From positions 1-64,000 of the forward strand of contig JADLHG010000027.1 in the NCBI GenBank assembly GCA_020848905.1: a stretch of 64,000 nucleotides of DNA. The letters are read 5' to 3'. Below the pieces are notes generated by a model. The model was not told the DNA's origin and ran no database searches. It saw only the letters and a program-made list of their open reading frames with translations. The translations under genes were made by a program, and so were the position numbers. The stretch is from Deltaproteobacteria bacterium. GTDB taxonomy: Bacteria; Myxococcota_A; Polyangia; GCA-2747355; JADLHG01. Every line of letters starts with the position of its first letter. Within the stretch, counting starts at the first letter, position 1. Shown here piece after piece: positions 17,179 through 24,542 of this stretch.

Positions 17179-17865
17179 ATGCCGCTGTTGAGCGGCGACC
17201 GGCGCTTGCTGGAGCTGTTCCGCCGGGGTGATAGAGAGGCGCTAGCGCGGGTGTACGACGAGTACGCCCCGGCCGTGGCCGCCTTTCTGGCCCGTGGGTT
17301 CACCTTCTCGAGCAGAGGCCGCCTCTTGGAATTCCGCGGGTTCCGACAGCCCTTCGACCTCGAGAACGCGCTGCAGGAGACCTTCGTGCGCGCCTTCTCG
17401 GAGCGGGCCCGCCTCTCCTACGACGGCCTCTCGCCCTACCGCAGCTACCTGTCGGCCATCGCGCGCAACCTGGTGCTGAGCGAGCTCCGCCGACGCGAGG
17501 TGGCGATGAGCCAGCTCGTGCACTCGCGCGACGGCGGCGAGGTCCCCCCTCTCGACGCGGTCGACGAGGCCGAGCCCCTCGGGGCCGAGGGTCCCCGCCC
17601 CACCGCCGAGGCCGACTACCTGCAACAGGAGCTCCAGCGGCTCTACGCGCACTTCGTGGAGGAGCTCGTCGCGACCGACCGCGCCTTCTTCGAGGCCCGC
17701 TTCGAGCGCCAGGAGACGCAGCTCCAGGCGGGGCAGGCGGCGGGGCTCTCGCACATGCAGGCGCGCACGCTCGAGAAGAAGCTGCGCAAGCGCTTCCTCA
17801 AGTTCATGCAGTCGAAGGGCTACCTCGAGGGCTACGGCGAGAGGCCGCTGCCGGTGACCTCATGA
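17179..17865 (+). CDS. ECF-type RNA polymerase sigma factor (caspase operon)
   Basis: 228 residues. It begins LLELFRRGDREALARVYDEYAP, a sigma-70 region 2 helix. The core ENALQETFVRAFSERARLSY and YRSYLSAIARNLVLSELRRRE are region 2.3-2.4-like, and a region-4-like HTH lies in ETQLQAGQAAGLSHMQARTLEKKLRKRFLKF. ATG 17179 is chosen over TTG 17173 because GGGAG sits seven bases upstream. It overlaps the anti-sigma gene by four bases (ATGA), so they are co-translated. It should direct transcription of this operon or envelope genes when released from the anti-sigma factor. Confidence 0.85.
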   Translation: MPLLSGDRRLLELFRRGDREALARVYDEYAPAVAAFLARGFTFSSRGRLLEFRGFRQPFDLENALQETFVRAFSERARLSYDGLSPYRSYLSAIARNLVLSELRRREVAMSQLVHSRDGGEVPPLDAVDEAEPLGAEGPRPTAEADYLQQELQRLYAHFVEELVATDRAFFEARFERQETQLQAGQAAGLSHMQARTLEKKLRKRFLKFMQSKGYLEGYGERPLPVTS

Positions 17866-18770
17866 GCCCGCGCGACCCGACGGCCCGCTGCCGCACGACC
17901 TACGCGAAGTGGATCGATCGGCTCCTCCTCGACGAGCCGCTCGCGCCGCGCCGGATGGCTCGCCTGCGCGAGCACCTCTCGGGCTGCGAGCTCTGCCAGG
18001 CGCGCTACAACCGCGTGGTCCAGGCGGAGCGCCTGCTCGCCGGCGGAGCGCGCGCCATCACCGAGCCGTCGGTCGCCGAGGTGGCCCGGGTGCGCGAGCG
18101 CCTCCTTGGTCGCGCTCGCCTGACTCCCGAGGAGAAGCCGCGACGGCTATGGCTCTTCGGCGCCGTGGGAGCTCTCGCCGCCGCGGGGCTCGCGGCCATC
18201 GTGCTCTGGCCCCGCCTGCGCCCGACGGAGCTCGCGTCGCGACCTTCGGCCGGCGAGTTCCAGACGCGGGGGAGCTCCGCGGGCAGCGGCGTCCCCTCGG
18301 CGACGGCCCAGGCCAAGCACAACCTGCGTGCGTTCTGCGTGGGAGGCGACGGAGGTCACGCGCTGCGCGAGCTCGTCTCCGACGGAGCGGCGCCCCCCTC
18401 GTGCGCGCTCGGGGCGGTGCTCCGGCTGGCGTATACCAACCGGTCGCGCCTCGGCCACCTCTTCGTCGTCGGGCTCGACGAGCGCTACGCGCTGAAGTGG
18501 TACGCCCCGGCCCCGCCGGAGACGCAGAGCCTCGCCGTGCGCCCCGACGCGGTGGACGAGCCGCTCGCGCGGGCGGTGCGCCTCGGCGTGAACCATCGAG
18601 CGGGCCTCGTGCGCCTCTTCGCCCTCTTCAGCGCGCGACCGCTCTCGGCGCGGGCGGTCGAGCAAGCGACCGAACGTGCGCGCCACACGCGAACACCGCT
18701 CGCGGAGCTACGCGCCCTCCCCCTCCCCGACACGGAGCAGCGCAGCCTGCTCGTCCGGCTCGTACCATGA
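17862..18770 (+). CDS. Membrane-anchored zinc-finger anti-sigma factor
   Basis: 302 residues. The cytoplasmic N-terminus contains the ZAS anti-sigma motif EHLSGCELC (His38-x3-Cys42-x2-Cys45). One transmembrane segment follows (LWLFGAVGALAAAGLAAIVLW, about 95-117). The extracytoplasmic part includes a beta-rich region (LAYTNRSRLGHLFVVGLDER), like DUF4384-type sensor modules. It overlaps the sigma gene upstream and the caspase-like gene downstream by ATGA, a tightly coupled three-gene unit. The expected role is to hold the sigma factor at the membrane until a periplasmic signal or cleavage frees it. Confidence 0.8.
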   Translation: MSPRDPTARCRTTYAKWIDRLLLDEPLAPRRMARLREHLSGCELCQARYNRVVQAERLLAGGARAITEPSVAEVARVRERLLGRARLTPEEKPRRLWLFGAVGALAAAGLAAIVLWPRLRPTELASRPSAGEFQTRGSSAGSGVPSATAQAKHNLRAFCVGGDGGHALRELVSDGAAPPSCALGAVLRLAYTNRSRLGHLFVVGLDERYALKWYAPAPPETQSLAVRPDAVDEPLARAVRLGVNHRAGLVRLFALFSARPLSARAVEQATERARHTRTPLAELRALPLPDTEQRSLLVRLVP

Positions 18771-20545
18771 GACCCGCGCTGGCCCTCACCGCCGCGTTCC
18801 TCTGCCTCGCCACCGTAGAGCCCGCGCGCGCCGCCCCCGAGCATCGGCGCTACGTGCTGATCGTCGCCAACAACCACAGCCTGGACCGCGGCGTGACGCC
18901 GCTGCGATACGCCGACGACGACGGGCTGCGCTACCTCGAGCTCTTCCGGCTGCTCACGCCGAACGTGCAGCTCCTCACGGTGCTCGACGACGAGACGGCG
19001 CGGCTGCACCCGGAGGCGATCGGGCAGGTGCGCCCCCCGACCGAAGCCGAGCTCTACGCCACCCTCGGGCGCTGGAACGCGGAGATGGCGGGGGTGCGGC
19101 GCGGCGGCGGCACGGCGGAGCTGGTCTTCGTCTACGCGGGGCACGGGGACGTGGACGCCCAGGGAGAGGGGTACGTGAACCTCCTCGCGAGCCGGCTGCG
19201 CCGCCGCGACCTTTACCAGCGCATCCTCGCCCCCTCGCAGGCCAGCTTCGTGCACCTCGTCATCGACGCGTGCAAGAGCTATTTCCTCGTCAGCCGCCGC
19301 GGCGGGGGGTGGAAGGACGACCGCGCCGCCGACAGCCACGAGGACGAGGTGCGGGCCTTCCTGAGGCGGGAGGACCTGTCCGCGTATCCTCACGCGGGGG
19401 TGATCCTGGCCACGAGCGGGGACCAGGCCACCCACGAATGGACGCGCTACCGGGGAGGGATCCTGAGCCACGAGCTGCGCTCGGCCCTCTCCGGCGCCGC
19501 CGACGTGAACGGGGACGGCCGCGTCGAGTACAGCGAGCTCCACGCCTTCATCGCCGCGGCGAACGCGCGCGTCGCCCACCCCGAGGCGAAGCTCAACATC
19601 TTCGCGCGACCTCCGGCGGCGAATCGCCGGCAACCGCTCGTGGACCTGCGGCAGGCCCGCGCGGGGCGCCTCCTCCGCTTCGACGAGGGGCTCTCGGGGG
19701 TCTTTCATCTCGAGGATGACCGCGGCGTGCGCGTGGCCGACCTGCACAAGGCGGCAGGGCTGCGCTTCGACGTGGCCGTGGACCGGCAGCGCGGCTACTT
19801 CTTGCGCCACGCCGAGCGCGAGGCGCGCATCGGGCGAGGGAGCGAGCGGCTCGCGGTGGCGACGCTCGCCTTTTCCCGCGCGGCGCTCGGGGAGCGTGGG
19901 GGCAGCCTCGACACCACCTTCCGGCGCGACCTCTACCGGCTGGCCTACAGCCGCGGCTTCTACGAGGGCTTCTGTGCGCAGACCGGGCACGTCCCCGTCG
20001 AGGGGAGCCCGGTCGAGTTCGTGATTCAGCGCCCCGACGACGCGAGCGCCGAGCGGCACGAACTCTGGCTCGGCTACCAGGCGACGGGGGCGCTCCTCGA
20101 CCTCTCCGGAGCGGCCCACGGACTCGCGCTGCGCTACGAGCTCGGCCTGCACCGACACCTCGGGCTCGGCGCGACCTTCGAGTACGCGCAGTCGGCGCAC
20201 GACGCGAGCACGGGCCAGGCCTTCGCCCTGCACCGCGTGGCCGCGCTCCTCGGCGCCACCGGACGGCTGCCCCTCGGTTCCCACGTGGTGCTGAAGGCGG
20301 AGCTCGCGCTCGGGTACCAGGGGCACTTCGGCAGCGGGCCGGTGATGCTGCGCGGACGCCGCATCGAGGGCTCGGATCCCCTGGGCTTCCGCCTCGAGGC
20401 CGGGGGTGCGCTGCGCGTCCGGCTCTACGCGGCGCTCTTCGCCGAGGCCCGCGGCGGACTCGGGCTGAGCGTGGTCACCGTGGAGTCGGAGCGGCTGGCC
20501 CACGCGGCGGCCTACGGCGCGGTGGGCCTAGGCGTGGCCTTCTGA
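18767..20545 (+). CDS. Secreted caspase-like (C14) protease with EF-hand and C-terminal beta-barrel
   Basis: 592 residues. The signal peptide ends near ARA-AP. The caspase-like domain (about 28-275) opens with RRYVLIVANN and has the catalytic pair His126 in FVYAGHGD and Cys169 in LVIDACKS, plus ILATSGDQATHEW. Inside it is a canonical EF-hand-type calcium loop, DVNGDGRVEYSE (246-257). The C-terminal about 230 residues are alternating beta-strands (HELWLGYQATGALLDL ... YGAVGLGVAF), suggesting an outer-membrane barrel or beta-sandwich. The long in-frame region upstream of 18767 is a shadow of the anti-sigma gene. Co-translation with sigma and anti-sigma suggests a role in the same signalling circuit. 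Confidence 0.8.
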   Translation: MRPALALTAAFLCLATVEPARAAPEHRRYVLIVANNHSLDRGVTPLRYADDDGLRYLELFRLLTPNVQLLTVLDDETARLHPEAIGQVRPPTEAELYATLGRWNAEMAGVRRGGGTAELVFVYAGHGDVDAQGEGYVNLLASRLRRRDLYQRILAPSQASFVHLVIDACKSYFLVSRRGGGWKDDRAADSHEDEVRAFLRREDLSAYPHAGVILATSGDQATHEWTRYRGGILSHELRSALSGAADVNGDGRVEYSELHAFIAAANARVAHPEAKLNIFARPPAANRRQPLVDLRQARAGRLLRFDEGLSGVFHLEDDRGVRVADLHKAAGLRFDVAVDRQRGYFLRHAEREARIGRGSERLAVATLAFSRAALGERGGSLDTTFRRDLYRLAYSRGFYEGFCAQTGHVPVEGSPVEFVIQRPDDASAERHELWLGYQATGALLDLSGAAHGLALRYELGLHRHLGLGATFEYAQSAHDASTGQAFALHRVAALLGATGRLPLGSHVVLKAELALGYQGHFGSGPVMLRGRRIEGSDPLGFRLEAGGALRVRLYAALFAEARGGLGLSVVTVESERLAHAAAYGAVGLGVAF

Positions 20546-20588
20546 GGGCCCGCAGGGGCCACGAGGGAGCCCGGCTGCTGCGCGCGGA

Positions 20589-21134
20589 TCACGCCTTTCG
20601 CAGCCGATCGAAGACCAGCTCCGGGAAGAGGTCGTCCGGCAGCCACAGGGCCTCCACGTTCGGGCGCGGCATCGCGGGCAACGCGAGCGGCGCCGGGAGC
20701 TCCGGAGGCGTCTCGCGCCGCACGGGCACGAGCCCCGTGGTGCTCGCCACCGCGCGCACCAGCCGCTCTTCGTTGAAGGGCTTGGGCACGACGAACGCGC
20801 TCCCCGCCATCCACGCCCGCTCGAGGGCCGGCCGGTCGTGGAAGGCCCCCGACATGAGGATCACCGGCACGTCGTGCCACGGGGCGAAGGCGTCGGAGTG
20901 GCGCAGGGTCCAGCAGACCGAGAAGCCATCCCGATAGGGCATGTTCACGTCGGCGACCACGCACACGACCTGATCGTCCACCAGGTCGAGGGCCATCTCG
21001 CCATCCTCGGCCTCGACGACCAAGACGTCGGGAAACCTGCGCCGAAGGATCCGGGCCACCGCGGCGCGCAGCTCGGCGTCGTCGTCGGCGATCACCATCG
21101 TGGGGTCCATCGAGGGGTCTTTGTGTGGGTTCAT
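20589..21134 (-). CDS. Single-domain response regulator (receiver plus C-terminal tail)
   Basis: 181 residues. It is a receiver domain with IADDDAELR, phospho-acceptor Asp in VVADVNMPYRDG, ILMSGAF and VPKPFNEERL, followed by a 50-residue Pro-rich tail ending PDDLFPELVFDRLRKA. There is no DNA-binding domain, so output must go through a partner. The start could be ATG 21134 or ATG 21110 (the latter directly before MVIADDD). It is convergent with the caspase gene. The orphan hybrid kinase at 12464 is the nearest kinase, but no link is shown. Confidence 0.85.
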   Translation of the reverse strand: MNPHKDPSMDPTMVIADDDAELRAAVARILRRRFPDVLVVEAEDGEMALDLVDDQVVCVVADVNMPYRDGFSVCWTLRHSDAFAPWHDVPVILMSGAFHDRPALERAWMAGSAFVVPKPFNEERLVRAVASTTGLVPVRRETPPELPAPLALPAMPRPNVEALWLPDDLFPELVFDRLRKA

Positions 21135-21301
21135 GCGGAGTCAGCACTGCAGGCAGAGTGCCAGGCGCGCTCGCGGCCGCGCGTCGCGCAACCCTCCGTT
21201 TCGTCGAGAGTGCATGCGCGCGGTGGTGGCGACGGCGACCCGGGAGCGGCGCCCGCAGGGGGTACGAACGGCGCGTCGGGGGTCAGCGCGGCCCCCCATC
21301 C

Positions 21302-21345
21302 GGCACCGAGGCGGCACCGAGGCGGCACCGAGGCGGCGCTAAGGC
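21302..21345. repeat. Short 11-base tandem repeat
   Basis: GGCACCGAGGC occurs three times head-to-tail (21302-21334), followed by a degenerate copy (21335-21345). It lies in the divergent intergenic region before the lipoprotein gene. Confidence 0.75.
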
Positions 21346-21374
21346 ACACGTCGAGGCACATCGAGGCGCGCGCC

Positions 21375-21404
21375 TTGACGACGGCCCGAGGCAGGCGCCA
21401 TGCT
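21375..21404 (+). promoter_or_regulatory. Sigma-70-type promoter
   Basis: TTGACG (21375-21380), an 18-base spacer, and CATGCT (21399-21404). An in-frame ATG at 21400 lies inside the -10, so it cannot be the start; ATG 21424 with GGAGG upstream is. Confidence 0.5.
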
Positions 21405-21423
21405 CGTCGGCCGGAGGTGCACC

Positions 21424-21873
21424 ATGACCCGCACGCTGACGGCCCTCTTTCTCGCAAGCCTACTCACCGGTTGCTACGTGTACGCGCGGCCCGGCCCTCC
21501 GCCCCCACCGGCGCACCATTACCAGCCGGCCCCCGGACCGACGTACCAGGCGGCCCCCGAGGTGCAGCAGTCTCAAGGAGGGATGACCGCCGCGCCCGCG
21601 CCGACCCCGGCCCCCGCGCCGCAGGCCCAGGTCGGGCTCAGCTTCTCCTTCAGCCCGACGAGCGTGCGCCGCGGCGACGAGGTGACCCTGTCCCTGAGCG
21701 GCGCCACCGACGTGACCGTCTGGTACAACGGGCGCCCGCTGCCGAAAAAGGTCCTCAACAACGGTCTGACCCTCGTGGTAACCATCCCGGGTGACGGGGC
21801 AAGCGGCTACTTCGAGCTCGAATGGAGCGGACAGCGCGTGCGCTCGCCGCAGCAGCTCACCGTCCTTCCCTGA
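21424..21873 (+). CDS. Small proline-rich lipoprotein
   Basis: 149 residues. The lipoprotein signal MTRTLTALFLASLLTGC is followed by a Pro/Ala/Gln-rich linker (PGPPPPPAHH, PTPAPAP). A C-terminal beta-sandwich-like domain of about 75 residues (SFSPTSVRRGDEVTLSLSGATDVTVWYNGRPL ... YFELEWSGQRVRS) resembles IPT/TIG or Ig-like folds. Start ATG 21424 is supported by GGAGG at 21413-21417 and a promoter. The next gene begins 25 bases after its stop and may be co-transcribed. It is probably an outer-membrane-anchored structural or binding protein; the function is unknown. Confidence 0.65.
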   Translation: MTRTLTALFLASLLTGCYVYARPGPPPPPAHHYQPAPGPTYQAAPEVQQSQGGMTAAPAPTPAPAPQAQVGLSFSFSPTSVRRGDEVTLSLSGATDVTVWYNGRPLPKKVLNNGLTLVVTIPGDGASGYFELEWSGQRVRSPQQLTVLP

Positions 21874-21898
21874 CCCACGACCCTCGGGTCTGCCTGGC

Positions 21899-23239
21899 GT
21901 GCGCGCGACGGCCGCGCCCATACTCCTGCTCTCTCTCACGCTCGCCATGCCAGCCCGGGGGGCGCCCCCGCCCGGACAGAGCGCGCTTCTCAACGGGATG
22001 CACGACGCCGAGGCGATCCCGTGGCTCCTCAAGACCACCCCGGACTGCGACAAGGGGTGGGTCACCGATCTGAAGTACGTCGGCACGCAGGTGCCCGCTG
22101 CGGCCGACTGCCACGCCAACGCGGTCGCAGGGGGGCTGTCGGTGATCCAGCGCCTGGACCTGGACGGTAGCCAGGACACCCCGCACGACCCCGCACTCGT
22201 GGACCGATACGCCGCGGCCTTCGCCAGCTACGTCTCGCAGTGCGCAGAGCTCCACGTCTGGATCGTGGGCAACGAGCCGAACGTGACCGCGGGCAAGAGC
22301 GACCCCGATTGCACCTCGGACCTCTACGCGCAGAGCTACGTGGCGGTGCACCAGAAGGTCCACGCCCTGCCGGGGCACGAAAGCGACCTGGTGCTCGCCT
22401 CGTCGAACTCGCCCTACTCGCCCGGCTGCCTGGCCAGCCTGCGCACGATCCTCCAGCGCATCAAGGCACGCGGCGTCACGCCCGACGGAGTGGCGGCGCA
22501 CGCGTACACCCGCGCACCGACGGGGAGCGCGCTCGCCCCGAGCTTCGTGACGAGCGCAGCGACCCAGACCGATACCACCATCGACGAGTGCCCGGGCACC
22601 ACCACCTGGAACGACACCTGGCACGCCCAGTTCCGCATCTACAAGGACTACATCCGGGTGATGGAGGCGGAGGGCCTCACCGGCAAGCCGATCTTCCTCA
22701 CCGAGAGCGGCAACGCGTGCGACGTGAAGGGGGGCAACGCCTGCTACCCCGACGCGGACGTGGGGTACTTCCAGGCGCTCTACGCTGAGGCGGCGGCGCA
22801 CAACGCGGACCCCGCCACCAAGGTGAAGATCCGCGCCATCACACCCTACCGCTGGACCCGTAACGACGACGGCACGGGCCGGGACTTCGCCATCGGCGAG
22901 CGGCCGAAACTGCTGGCCGATCTGGCGCAGGCCTTCGCCAAACGTCCCTCGTGGACCACTCCGCGCTGCGGTGCGGGCGACGCGGGTCCGGGCGACGGAG
23001 GCGCGGCCACCGACGGAGGCAAGGTGGACGCGCGCGAGGGCGGCCCCATCGGCCCGCGCGGAGACGCCCCGGCAGACGGCGGCGCTAGCAGTCAGAAGCC
23101 CGTGGGCGGCACCCTCAGCTCGGGTTGCGGCTGTACGCTCGGCGCGGAGCGGGACGAGGAGTCCGCCGCGCGGTGGGTCGGGCTCCTCGCGCTGGTAATG
23201 GCGGTGACGCTCGGAACGCGTCGCCGGCGGCGCCGCTGA
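21899..23239 (+). CDS. Clan-A glycoside-hydrolase-like protein with MYXO-CTERM tail
   Basis: 446 residues from GTG 21899. Signal peptide (MRATAAPILLLSLTLAMPARG). The catalytic domain is a TIM-barrel type: HVWIVGNEPNV supplies the Asn-Glu acid/base motif and IFLTESGNACD a second Glu as nucleophile, with the spacing expected for clan GH-A. A Gly/Asp-rich linker (DAGPGDGGAATDGG) leads to SSGCGCTLG, a hydrophobic stretch and a run of Arg, the MYXO-CTERM sorting signal for surface anchoring. A start at 21791 is possible but would overlap the previous gene by 83 bases without a signal peptide. There is no clear ribosome site, so coupling to the upstream gene is likely. The substrate is unknown. Confidence 0.7.
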   Translation: MRATAAPILLLSLTLAMPARGAPPPGQSALLNGMHDAEAIPWLLKTTPDCDKGWVTDLKYVGTQVPAAADCHANAVAGGLSVIQRLDLDGSQDTPHDPALVDRYAAAFASYVSQCAELHVWIVGNEPNVTAGKSDPDCTSDLYAQSYVAVHQKVHALPGHESDLVLASSNSPYSPGCLASLRTILQRIKARGVTPDGVAAHAYTRAPTGSALAPSFVTSAATQTDTTIDECPGTTTWNDTWHAQFRIYKDYIRVMEAEGLTGKPIFLTESGNACDVKGGNACYPDADVGYFQALYAEAAAHNADPATKVKIRAITPYRWTRNDDGTGRDFAIGERPKLLADLAQAFAKRPSWTTPRCGAGDAGPGDGGAATDGGKVDAREGGPIGPRGDAPADGGASSQKPVGGTLSSGCGCTLGAERDEESAARWVGLLALVMAVTLGTRRRRRR

Positions 23240-23280
23240 TGCGGCCTATACAGAAACACCTCGTTGCTCGATGAAGCATG

Positions 23281-23349
23281 GTCGGATTGGCCGCGAGGCG
23301 CCCGGCAGGCGCGACACAGCACGCCGGGATGGATCGCGGCCAAGTCGGC
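23281..23349 (-). repeat. Structured hairpin element, copy A
   Basis: Plus-strand arms GGCCGCGA (23289-23296) and CCCGGC (23301-23306) pair with GCCGGG (23323-23328) and TCGCGGCC (23334-23341). They leave an internal loop of GGCG opposite ATGGA. Outer bases also pair partly. It starts six bases beyond the stop codon of the TerB-like gene on the minus strand. Copy B at 24401-24541 has the same internal loop with different stems. Confidence 0.6.
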
Positions 23350-23354
23350 TATGT

Positions 23355-24326
23355 TTAGTTCCAGCCGGACTTCATCCGCCCCCTACAGCGCTCGAAGGCC
23401 TGCTGCACGAGCGCCTCGGGAAAGCCGGCGGCCGAGGCGATCTCCTGGATCACCGTGAGCTCCGACTGGCGGAGCTGGCCGTCCGCCGCCGCCACGAGGA
23501 AGAGGCTCTCGAGGAGCCGGAGCCCCTCGTCCGGAGAGGCGATCTGCGTGAACTCGCGCACCAGGATCGGCAGATCGATCTGCGAGAGACCGTCGTCCAC
23601 GTAGGCCTTGACGATCACGCGCAGGTCGGGCTCGGGGAGGTCCTTGCCGCCACCCTGACGCAGTAGCTCGAGGAGCTGGTCCTCCTCGGTGTCGGCGAGA
23701 TTCTTGTCGGCCTGCGCCACCTTCGCCAGGAGCCCGGCCCAGATCGCCACGCGGTAGAGGTCGTGATCGGTGATCGGCTGATCCGGCGTCTGCCCCGCAC
23801 GGGCCCGCGCGAGCGCCATCTGGTTGCGCAGGTACTCGAGGAGCCGCTGGCGAAAGAACTGATCCACGAGCGCGTGCGAGTGGTGCCGCGGCCCGTGGTG
23901 CGCGTGCGCCCGCGCCTGACCCCGCTTCTCGGGCGGCACGGACCAGAGCGCGCGGAGCCGCGACACGAAGAGCGGCGCGGTGGGAACGTGCGAGAAGAGC
24001 TCGCGCAGCTCCTTGAGGAACTTCCCCGCCGCCGGATTGAGATGATCGTCCACCACGAGCAGGTCCTCGACCGCCGCGAGCAAGGTCCCGCGCTCCTCGG
24101 GGGTGGCGAAGGCCTGAAGCTGCGCCTCGAGGATCGTGCGCGCGTCCCCGAGCGAGACCCGCTGCTCCATGAAGGGGCGCAGCTCTTCGTACTCGTCGCT
24201 CGTGATCTGCAGCCGCCGCATGTACTCCGCGAGCGTCTTGATCTCTCGCGCGCTCAGCTCGCCGTCGGCCCAGGCCGCGGCGAGCAGCGTCTTCAGAAAC
24301 GCGACCCGGCGCTGATCTTTCTCCAT
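23355..24326 (-). CDS. Double TerB-like domain protein
   Basis: 323 residues, cytoplasmic, all-helical. The N-terminal part (about 8-115: FLKTLLAAAWADGELSAREI) and C-terminal part (about 180-310: LFLVAAADGQLRQSELTVIQ) both carry the acidic ADGxLxxxE signature of TerB/tellurite-resistance-like domains, joined by a His-rich linker (RAHAHHGPRHHSH) that may bind metal. TerB-like domains bind divalent metals and occur in stress systems; their biochemical role is unclear. The start ATG 24326 is preceded by TAGACT with a six-base gap and no Shine-Dalgarno, consistent with a leaderless mRNA. Confidence 0.65.
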   Translation of the reverse strand: MEKDQRRVAFLKTLLAAAWADGELSAREIKTLAEYMRRLQITSDEYEELRPFMEQRVSLGDARTILEAQLQAFATPEERGTLLAAVEDLLVVDDHLNPAAGKFLKELRELFSHVPTAPLFVSRLRALWSVPPEKRGQARAHAHHGPRHHSHALVDQFFRQRLLEYLRNQMALARARAGQTPDQPITDHDLYRVAIWAGLLAKVAQADKNLADTEEDQLLELLRQGGGKDLPEPDLRVIVKAYVDDGLSQIDLPILVREFTQIASPDEGLRLLESLFLVAAADGQLRQSELTVIQEIASAAGFPEALVQQAFERCRGRMKSGWN

Positions 24327-24332
24327 AGAGGA

Positions 24333-24338
24333 AGTCTA
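24333..24338 (-). promoter_or_regulatory. -10-like hexamer placed for a leaderless mRNA
   Basis: TAGACT on the minus strand (24338-24333), then six bases, then ATG 24326. No Shine-Dalgarno and no clear -35. Confidence 0.4.
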
Positions 24339-24400
24339 TCACCCCGCGCGGGTCCCTCGACGGGCATTGTGGCGCCCGCCGAGGATCGGGGCGAGCTCAC

Positions 24401-24541
24401 AGCGGCGAACGCTTGCGTTGAGGCGCCCGCCAGGCAAGGAGCGAGCGAGGAGCGCGCGCAGCAGCCTTTTTTGCGCTGTGAGCACGCACCGCAGCGAGCG
24501 ACGCCGCATGGCGGGATGGATCGACGCAAGCGTCAGCCGCT
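24401..24541 (-). repeat. Structured hairpin element, copy B
   Basis: The 21-base outer arm at 24401-24421 pairs with 24521-24541 (18 of 21 plus a wobble). An internal loop GGCG (24422-24425) lies opposite ATGGA (24516-24520), and the inner stem is CCCGCC (24426-24431) with GGCGGG (24510-24515). A longer apical part contains six T. On the minus strand it begins right after the TGA of the lipoprotein gene at 24543. The internal loop and the flanking GA/TC pairs are identical to copy A. Confidence 0.6.
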
Positions 24542-24542
24542 T

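Noticed and set aside
17909-18766. In-frame upstream extension of the caspase-like gene
   Set aside because: It overlaps the anti-sigma gene in another frame; the ATG at 18767 directly precedes a signal peptide and overlaps the anti-sigma stop.
21302-21345. The 11-base tandem repeat as a CRISPR or iteron array
   Set aside because: Only three exact units without spacers and no replication or cas genes nearby.
21791-21898. Upstream start for the clan-A glycoside hydrolase
   Set aside because: It would overlap the lipoprotein gene by 83 bases and bury the signal peptide that follows GTG 21899.
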